A DNA stretch of 54,812 nt from Gonapodya prolifera JEL478 (lineage: Eukaryota > Monoblepharomycota > Monoblepharidomycetes > Monoblepharidales > Gonapodyaceae), in the NCBI GenBank assembly GCA_001574975.1, contig KQ965881.1, positions 17,531 through 72,342 of the forward strand. Direction: 5' to 3'. Shown here piece by piece: positions 47,482 through 54,812 of the stretch. Each line of letters begins with the position of its first letter. Position 1 is the first letter of the stretch. The notes below the pieces were generated by a model. The model made no database searches, had not been told where the DNA came from, and saw only the letters and a program-made list of their open reading frames with translations. Position numbers and translations under genes: made by a program.

Positions 47482-47871
47482 CTTAATATTCTCTGCATTG
47501 TTTTGAGAGAGGCTGCATTTTGATAGGATTGTGTTTCATAACTGTGGACAAAAATGCACTTCTGTCCTCTATCCCCCGCCAGCATCGTCCTCGTCCCCCC
47601 TACATCTCCCTTTTTCCGATCCGCCGCGGAGTAAAAACGCACCATCAATCGGTCGCATCGCATCGCTTTCCGGCAACCAGCGGTACGCCTTCTCTGAACT
47701 CTACTTCATCGCCGCAAAACCGCCGCGCTGGCCAGCCGCCGAACCAACCCACCCACTGGGTCCAATCGTGGTGTTCCCGAAACTCCAGGAGTTTCTCAGC
47801 CCTCCCTTGAATCTGGAAATCGACCTCCTCGAGACCGCTCGCCCTCTTCCTCGTCCACCCCACTCGTTAGC
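47482..47871. promoter_or_regulatory. Intergenic region, RFA1 to kinesin-5
   Basis: A 390-base spacer between two plus-strand genes, with pyrimidine-rich tracts directly upstream of the kinesin ATG. An open frame crosses it but is out of phase with the kinesin exon and has no motif. Confidence 0.35.
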
Positions 47872-50800
47872 ATGCAATCGGAAGTTGTGTTCTCCCCTGG
47901 CAAGGCTTCGAACGCCGGATCGCATTTACATTCTCACAGAGATGTCGGAGAGTCCAAAGAGACTAACATACAGGTCGTTGTGAGGCTCAGGTGAGATCGC
48001 GCTCTCATTTGCAACATCATTCCCCATCATTTTTAATGGGAACGCGGTAACATGCGGAATCAAAATGTTTTGTATGGTCGCCAGACCTCGTTCATCGAAA
48101 GAAATACGGGAGAATTCTCCAGTACTCATTTCTGCTGGTGGATCCGCGACAGGCTCATCCGGCTGCCGGGAGGTCAATGTCCGCATGTTTTCGAGCGAAG
48201 CAACTCATAAGACATATACGTTTGACCGAGTTTTTGGTCCCGAATGTGAGCTCTACGAAACAGTTCAGAAAACACGATCGGGGAACCATGGACTATTGGA
48301 GGCGATCAATAAGCATGGGAACCGGGACTGCTTTTAGTGCGCTGGCGTTTCCTAAAATTGTCTGTCACGAATTCTTTCACAGCCGACCAGGAAACTATCT
48401 ACAACGATGTGGTTCAGCCTATTCTCGAAGAGGTTTTGATGGGCTATAACTGTACCATATTCGCGTACGGTTAGTACTTTCGATACCTTTGTCCCATGGG
48501 AACGTATTTACGGTTTTGATTGCATCGAATTTGTTCCAGGCCAAACTGGTACTGGCAAAACGTAAGTTATTTGATCTCATACCAAGAGTACTAAGACCGT
48601 CAACTCCTCCTTTACCAGCCACACAATGGAAGGCTCGCTTGATGCTCTCCCAAATGCGAATGCTGGAATTATTCCCCGTGCTCTGCATCGCCTCTTCGAG
48701 ACTCTTGAAGCACAGTCGTCAGACTTTTCTGTTCGTGTTTCCATGCTTGAACTGTACAATGAGGAACTGCGTGACCTTCTCGCCCCTGATTCTGGGAACC
48801 CTCTCGGAGCATCTGTGAATTCGGTTGCATCAGCCGTAGCTTTCGACAGTCAAAAACTCCGGCTCTTCGAGGAACAACGCGGTCGTGGCATCATCATACA
48901 AGGTCTGGAAGAGGTACTTGCGAAAAATGTCTGGGATGTGCTCGCGTCGTTACGAAAGGGAGCGGAGAAGCGACAAACGGCCGGAACACAACTCAACGAG
49001 AAGAGTAGTCGCAGTCATTGCGTTTTCTCCGTTACTGTTCACATCAAAGAAGCGACTCCGGAGGGAGAAGACCTTCTTAAGGTGAGTTTTCACCTTGAAA
49101 GTGCTTACCTTTCGTCTTTGACGACCGTCTTTGCAGGTTGGCAAATTGAATCTTGTCGACTTGGCTGGTTCCGAAAACATTGGGCGATCCGGCGCAGAAA
49201 ACAAACGCGCACGAGAGGCCGGCATGATCAACCAGAGTTTGCTCACCCTGGGAAGAGTTATAAATGCTTTGGTGGACAAAAGTCCCCATGTGCCTTATCG
49301 AGAGTCGAAACTCACTCGACTTCTCCAAGATTCACTGGGTGGTGAGCTACCCTGTCCCACGATGATGCGCATTGACAAGCGAACAACAATTGATCAAATT
49401 TCAGGTCGCACGAAAACTTGCATTATCGCCACAATCTCTCCCGCGAAGGTCAACATGGAGGAATCTCTTTCAACCCTCGACTATGCCCATCGCGCCAAGA
49501 ACATTCGCAACAAGCCTGAGATAAATCAAAAAATGAGCAAAAAGGCTCTCATCAAGGAGTATGTTCAAGAGATCGAGCGCTTGAGAGCTGACCTTCAAGT
49601 ATGATTTATCAATTTGTATAATCGATTTTTGTTCTCATCCCATTTTTCTTCGTTCCAGGCGAATCGCGAGAAAAATGGAGTGTTTATGTCCCTTGAGTCA
49701 TATAATCAGCTCATGGAGTCGCATCAAAGTGGCCGCGACAGGGTAGGGGAATTGGAAAAAGAGCAACAAGCGAGAGAAGAACAATTGCGTCGACGCGATG
49801 AAGAGACCGCCCGCCTTCGAGACGAGCTCGTGTCACAGAAGGAAACCGTGAAACGGCTTCAGCTTCAACTGGAAGATTCACGAGAAAAAGCTCGAATGCT
49901 ACAGGAGGACTTAGATAAGACCACAGTCCAATTGAGGGAACAAGAAGTGCTTACAGCTGCGCATAAACAAACGGCAGAATCTTTGGAAGTTGTCTCAAAG
50001 AGTTTCAAAGTTTTGATTGAAAACGGAGTGGAAGAGCTCGATGGCGTTCATTCGAAGATGGGTGGGTAATATGAGATCACGTTGGCAACATCGTTTTACA
50101 CAACGTCTCTTCTAGCTCGTCGTGAATCCCTCGAAAGGGCGAACAATCTTGCAGTCGCCGAGTTCAAAGGGTCATTGGCTAAAAAACTTGCCGAGCTTGA
50201 AGTCAAGAGCACCAATTTCATGCACAAACAGGAAAGTACCATTGAAGATATTTATGGGGCTACCACTGGATGGCTGGAAGAGAGTCGCAGGGTGGGTGAA
50301 CAACTTAACGGTTGTTCAAGTAGATCTCACTCACTATCCCGCGAATGAATGCCAGTCCGCTGCAAAGTCTTCAACCCTTCTCTCAACTTCAATTGCCACC
50401 CTCGAAGAGATTCTTGCAGATCTGTCTGATAACACTGCTCATCTTTTGACCAACCCGGAGACTGGACTCCAGGCAGTCCTCCATCGTGCGAAGGCCGCAG
50501 CAAAATCTTCGATTATTGCGCTGCGATCTTTCCAGAAAGATTCCGAGACTTCGTGGAATGATATTTCTGAGTCCTTCTCCAGAAGTACATCCGAATGGCG
50601 AAGTAACGTTCACACCGCGGTAGCTGATATGAGAAAGGAATGTGAAAAGTTGGCAGAGGATATAAATTCCGCCTGTGACAAATGGGGGCATGAGGTGGCA
50701 GTGGTGGCTCGGAGAATCGGGACAACTCTTGCTGATGAAAACACTCGGCTCCGTGAAGAATCTGACAATCTGAAGAAGCGCCTCCGTGAAATCAACGTGA

Positions 50801-52288
50801 ACGAGGAGGTCCAACGTAGGGAGTTGCTTGACGGTATTACGGGGTTGGTTGGGAGATTTTCCCATGCGAGAGCCCAAGATATTGCGAGTGTGGTGGAAGC
50901 CTCATGCAACCAGTTCTCGAAGACATGGGAAGTCGGCAATCACGCCTCGAATGATCTGTCCTTGAGTGTTGGTGATTTGGTGTCAGGAGTGTCAACTATC
51001 AGCAGCAACCTTTGCGGTGCAGTGGAGGACGTCGCACGGAAAGCAGAGGAGACAGAGTTCAAACTGGATGCAACGTCAAGAGAAATGACGGAGTCTTTCG
51101 AAAAACTCAGTCAATCACAGGCTCAATTTAGAGGTTCTCTTGTCGATTCAATTGAAAGGAGCTTGGTTGTAATCCAAAAGATCGCAGGGACTGAAGGTGA
51201 GATAACTTTGTTTGTATATTCAACGTTGTGCTAACGTGTCGCTGATTTTCGCAGCCGTGAAAATTGGTGCCTCTTTGAGTCAATTAGTTGAGAGCAGAGT
51301 AACCTCAATCCGTGGGGAGCTCGAATCAGCATCTGCCGCAAGTATCAAAGAAGCTTCTACATTGATTGAATCCTCCGAGGCTAACCGAGACTCGGTACAC
51401 GGAAAGGTATAGCTGCGCTTTAATTTGATAGTTCACTTTGTCATCCTAATAACGTGGGTGTTGCAGGGTGAAGTTTCAACGGCAACCTCACGCGAACAGC
51501 ACGACTACCTGAAAAGATTGGGTAACGAAATAACTCAGGAGCAGGAAATCTTGCTGGGGAAGCGTTTCCGTGCATATGCTTCCACTGGTATGACTCCCAG
51601 AAAACGATCCTACCAGTGGCCTTCTGATTGGGAAACCTTAAAGGATCCAGGTAAATTTGATGAGAGGCGTCACGTGCCGATCTTTTTATTCATTCGTTTT
51701 CTATTTGCAGAAACTGTCCTCACTGAGTTCCGACAGTCTGGTGTACCACCTGTACGCCGCACGCCGTTATCGCCCACCAGAATCGGATTCTCAGTTTCCG
51801 ACGCCGCCACGAACAGCCCGTTAGACGTTTGGGAGCAGTCACACAAGCCTGATTCATCTTCCTCGGACAAAGAAAATACCTCACCCATATTTCTGCCCAA
51901 AATTTCATCCTCCAGTCCTTCCGCAACATCTTGCGTCAGCCCCATGGATGAGATCTTAGAAGATCCCTTACCTCCTTCAGATACACTGCCAATCGATACG
52001 GCGCCCGCTGTAGCACAAACAGCTCCGCTTTTGACATCTGCGGCGAATCGTCAGCGCCCCAATGCACAACCTTCAAGTCACGTTTCTGCCCCAACGATAC
52101 CCCTTGTTCCTGCCCGACCACCATCGGCGAGCGACAATCAAGGACCTGCATATCCCTCGCGCCAAGCGGAGCGCGTTCAAAGATCGCGAATCCCCGCAGC
52201 TGCACATGCCGACAATGCATCTTCCAGACTTCCAGTTGCGGGTGGTGGCACAGGACTTTCTCAGACTGGAAGGTTACGAAAGCGATAA
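47872..52288 (+). CDS. Kinesin-5 (BimC/Eg5/Cut7) spindle motor
   Basis: Plus-end-directed homotetrameric motor that slides antiparallel spindle microtubules. The first exon encodes [16 protein letters not shown] and NIQVVVRLR. After introns come [45 protein letters not shown] (P loop), [20 protein letters not shown] (switch I), [20 protein letters not shown] (switch II), [20 protein letters not shown] and [20 protein letters not shown]. The long stalk is coiled coil (49670-51400). The C-terminal BimC box is clear: [20 protein letters not shown] (about 51590), with the Thr-Pro Cdk1 site that targets this class to spindles. The tail is Ser/Pro-rich and ends GRLRKR. Kinesin-5 identity rests on the neck sequence and the BimC box. 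Several short introns interrupt the motor domain. Confidence 0.94.
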
Positions 52289-52729
52289 TCGAAGGGGAAA
52301 ATGATTTGTTTTGGAAGATATTGGTTAGCTTTCATTGTATTTTTTCAAAGACGAGAAGAATTTGCATGTTGTGACTATGAAATCAACCATTGAATTTCAA
52401 AGTACACGAGAATAGACTCTACGATGACTGTGGGTACTCCTTCGGCGCGAGTTTGTCCTGGGTGGTGATATAAGGTGAAATGTCAGTATGACCATCGGGG
52501 CCAACTAATCACAATAAAATAACACCAATGGTGTAGCGTAGATCTCCAAGCGATGAGCTTCAGGTGATTGCAACCAGGGCAGATCCGAGACATCCAACCC
52601 AACGTTCAGGGTTGGGGGGTTGCTCCCCACGTTTCCCCAATCGTATATCCGGTGTCCCAGCATACTCCAGCATTTGGCATGGAGGGGGCGGACTATCCCA
52701 GAAACTGTTTGGGGACTCGAACAACTCAC
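52289..52729. other. Convergent 3' region, kinesin-5 / NDUFB11-like
   Basis: This region follows the kinesin stop and precedes, on the other strand, the last securely placed NDUFB11-like exon. The minus-strand frame stays open to 52505, so this gene's last codons may lie here. No other feature is supported. Confidence 0.35.
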
Positions 52730-53281
52730 ATGTCGATAATTTGGCGGGAACGGCCAACCAAACGTTTCACCCCGTGCAGCAAGACGACGTTCTGCCTCGA
52801 CGCGGGCCCACTCAGTCGGGCTGAAAGTTATGAAGATGAGTTGGCAAAATAGCGAGGAGGTGTAGATCAGCGCTCCTCATTCCAGCCAGACAATGTGGAA
52901 TTCGAGCAGCTGGTTGGTCCCTCTCCAACTGTCGCTCCTCCCCGCATGGCTTCGCATTCCAAATTAAGTGTCTCACCTGGAGTTAGGTTTGTAATTGTAC
53001 ACGACAAGAAGAGCGATGCTGGCTCCCCCAAACCCGAAGTACATGGGAATTTCCCACCACTCGCGCTCGTACTTAACACCGGGCTGTATTCGGAAAATGA
53101 TTGTGTAATGTTTCAAAAACGACTGTGTCTACAACAGCTTTCGGCAACTCACTTTCTGATTGAATAGGTATCCGCCCGGTTCGTAAGTGGGACCCTCACC
53201 ACCAGCCCTCGCAGCTCGAGAGCTGTGAAACAGACGCCGCCCTCCATGTGATGTCGAAAGATGGAGGAGTCGCGTCGCCAT
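52730..53281 (-). CDS. Mitochondrial complex I subunit, NDUFB11/ESSS-like (3' end unresolved)
   Basis: Accessory single-span subunit of NADH:ubiquinone oxidoreductase. Exon 1 (53281-53153) starts MATRLLHLSTSHGGRRLFHS, a typical Arg/Ser-rich mitochondrial presequence, then GGEGPTYEPGGYLFNQK. Exon 2 (53083-52977) gives PGVKYEREWWEIPMYFGFGG and a hydrophobic segment ASIALLVVYNYKPNS. Exon 3 (52820-52730) gives PTEWARVEAERRLAARGETF and ends GWPFPPNYRH. The sequence EPGGYLF...PPG.K...E.WE....FGF and the WARVEAERRLAARGE tail match fungal ESSS-type subunits. The exon lengths (129, 107, 91) sum to a whole number of codons. The frame then stays open to 52505, and the final exon or stop could not be fixed: a GTGAG donor follows exon 3 directly. 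Confidence 0.75.
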
Positions 53282-53371
53282 GATGGTTGTATTTGGTCAC
53301 TCCTTCCCCCATCCCAAGATGCACGGGCCTTTTTTCGGCACCTTTGGTCGTTCACGATTCCAACAGTCCTG
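53282..53371. promoter_or_regulatory. Compact bidirectional promoter
   Basis: Only 90 bases separate the ATG of the minus-strand NDUFB11-like gene from the ATG of the plus-strand ATP synthase j-like gene, so both must share this promoter or use start sites within each other's leaders. No TATA box is seen; the stretch contains TTTTTTCGG and GATTCCAA. Confidence 0.55.
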
Positions 53372-54110
53372 ATGGCTCCCCACACGTACCCCACGTACCC
53401 CATCCCGAAGACGCGCATCTTCTTGGGGCGCGAGGTGTGGCCTACGCCCTTCTATAAGCTCATTTACCCCTTCCTCTTCACTTTCACCGGTCTGGTTTTC
53501 CTGAACCGTTTCTTGGTCACTACTATGCAGAATGGTGAGTGTCTTTTGACAATCGTGGAGCATGTGATGTCGGGAAGCGATGCGAGCGAAGGAAGGATGG
53601 ACTGAGAAGGTTCAATTGTTCATTAACATCCCTCTCTTACTTTCCAGACCCATACGACAAGTGGAACCGACAAATGTGAGCTCCTACTTTTTGAACTGTA
53701 GAATTGTCAACCTGTGCACTTGAAGTCACTCCGAAAAATGAAATATGGGTGGCTGGAGTTTCGAGAGGCCCAAGTAACAGCATGGATGACCAGGATTGCG
53801 ATAGCATTGGCGCTGTTTCCAAGAATACGGCAATTTCAAATGTGAAGCAGGATATGTGTACATGTGGGAGCTTGATGATTATTGTTCAGGGAGGATATGA
53901 GGTGTTGGAGATACGTCTTCAAGCGGGACTCAACGGCGATGAGGAACTTGGGACCATTATTCGTGATAATCCGTCGGATCTTGCTCTGAATTTCGCCATT
54001 TTCCTTTCAGTGACATCGTAAACGCTGACTCTGCTCGGGGCAAATTGAAAGCGGAGGCGTCTGCTTGGTACCAAGAACAGCAGAAGAAGAATGCAGATGG
54101 TCATCATTAA
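53372..54110 (+). CDS. Small mitochondrial membrane protein, probable ATP synthase subunit j-like
   Basis: Three exons (53372-53534, 53648-53675, 54011-54110) join in phase to encode 96 residues. It starts MAPHTYPTYPIPKTRIFLGR, then EVWPTPFYKLIYPFLFTFTG and LVFLNRFLVTTMQNDPYDKW, with one transmembrane helix, and ends in a charged helix DSARGKLKAEASAWYQEQQK and NADGHH. The WPTP..K..YPF motif directly before a single helix, followed by NDP, resembles Atp18/subunit j of the mitochondrial F1Fo ATP synthase (FPTPILKVYWPFF in yeast). The C-terminal extension is not found in yeast Atp18, so this is a moderate call; another small inner-membrane protein is possible. Intron 2 is 335 bases, unusually long. 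The gene shares a 90-base promoter with the complex I subunit gene. Confidence 0.6.

Positions 54111-54812
<702 letters not shown>

Overview
This window is nuclear DNA from an early-diverging, probably zoosporic (chytrid-like) fungus. Genes are split by many short introns, mostly about 45-90 bases with GT..AG ends, and packed tightly on both strands. The gene content is fungal (HSE1, AP-2 sigma, VMA9, PRO2, kinesin-5, BUD32), but it also holds genes that yeasts and most Dikarya lack: the centriole proteins CENPJ/CPAP and SSX2IP/Msd1, a SWEET sugar transporter, quinoid dihydropteridine reductase, an SREK1-type splicing factor and an OSR1/FRAY-type kinase. A complex I subunit (NDUFB11 type) shows that the organism has a proton-pumping NADH dehydrogenase. 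No prokaryotic or viral block, CRISPR array or transposon was seen.

Layout. 1-1885: HSL-type esterase, possibly cut at its 5' end. 2228-3410 (-): SWEET transporter. 3798-5392 (+): SREK1-like splicing factor. 5614-9722 (+): Argonaute with its slicer residues. 9861-10966 (-): VC0807-like membrane protein. 11811-13718 (+): ESCRT-0 subunit Hse1. 13899-16081 (-): SSX2IP/Msd1. 16466-20749 (+): secreted Reeler protein with eleven LysM units. 21159-24558 (+): CENPJ/CPAP. 24869-25402 (+): RNA polymerase III subunit Rpc17/RPC9. 25494-28594 (-): OSR1/FRAY-like kinase. 29356-32386 (+): helical-repeat protein. 32627-34099 (+): Bud32. 35074-35638 (-): V-ATPase subunit e. 35861-36313 (+): mitochondrial ribosomal protein uL11m. 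37524-40352 (+): Cdc25. 40580-41816 (+): dihydropteridine reductase. 41884-43592 (+): Pro2. 43778-44441 (+): AP-2 sigma. 44615-47481 (+): RPA1. 47872-52288 (+): kinesin-5. 52730-53281 (-): NDUFB11-like. 53372-54110 (+): ATP synthase j-like protein. 54567-end (+): EF-1 alpha, cut by the window edge.

The most distinctive locus is the Reeler-LysM gene. Units 2 to 11 each sit on a single exon bounded by phase-0 introns, so whole units can be duplicated without breaking the frame. The two centrosome genes SSX2IP and CENPJ flank it. Several genes share themes (cell cycle and spindle: Cdc25, kinesin-5, RPA1, CENPJ, SSX2IP; mitochondrial: uL11m, NDUFB11, ATP synthase j-like), but the region is an ordinary gene-dense chromosome segment, not one dedicated pathway. 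Gene models were assembled by hand from splice signals, reading phase and family motifs. Exon edges marked uncertain should be treated as provisional.
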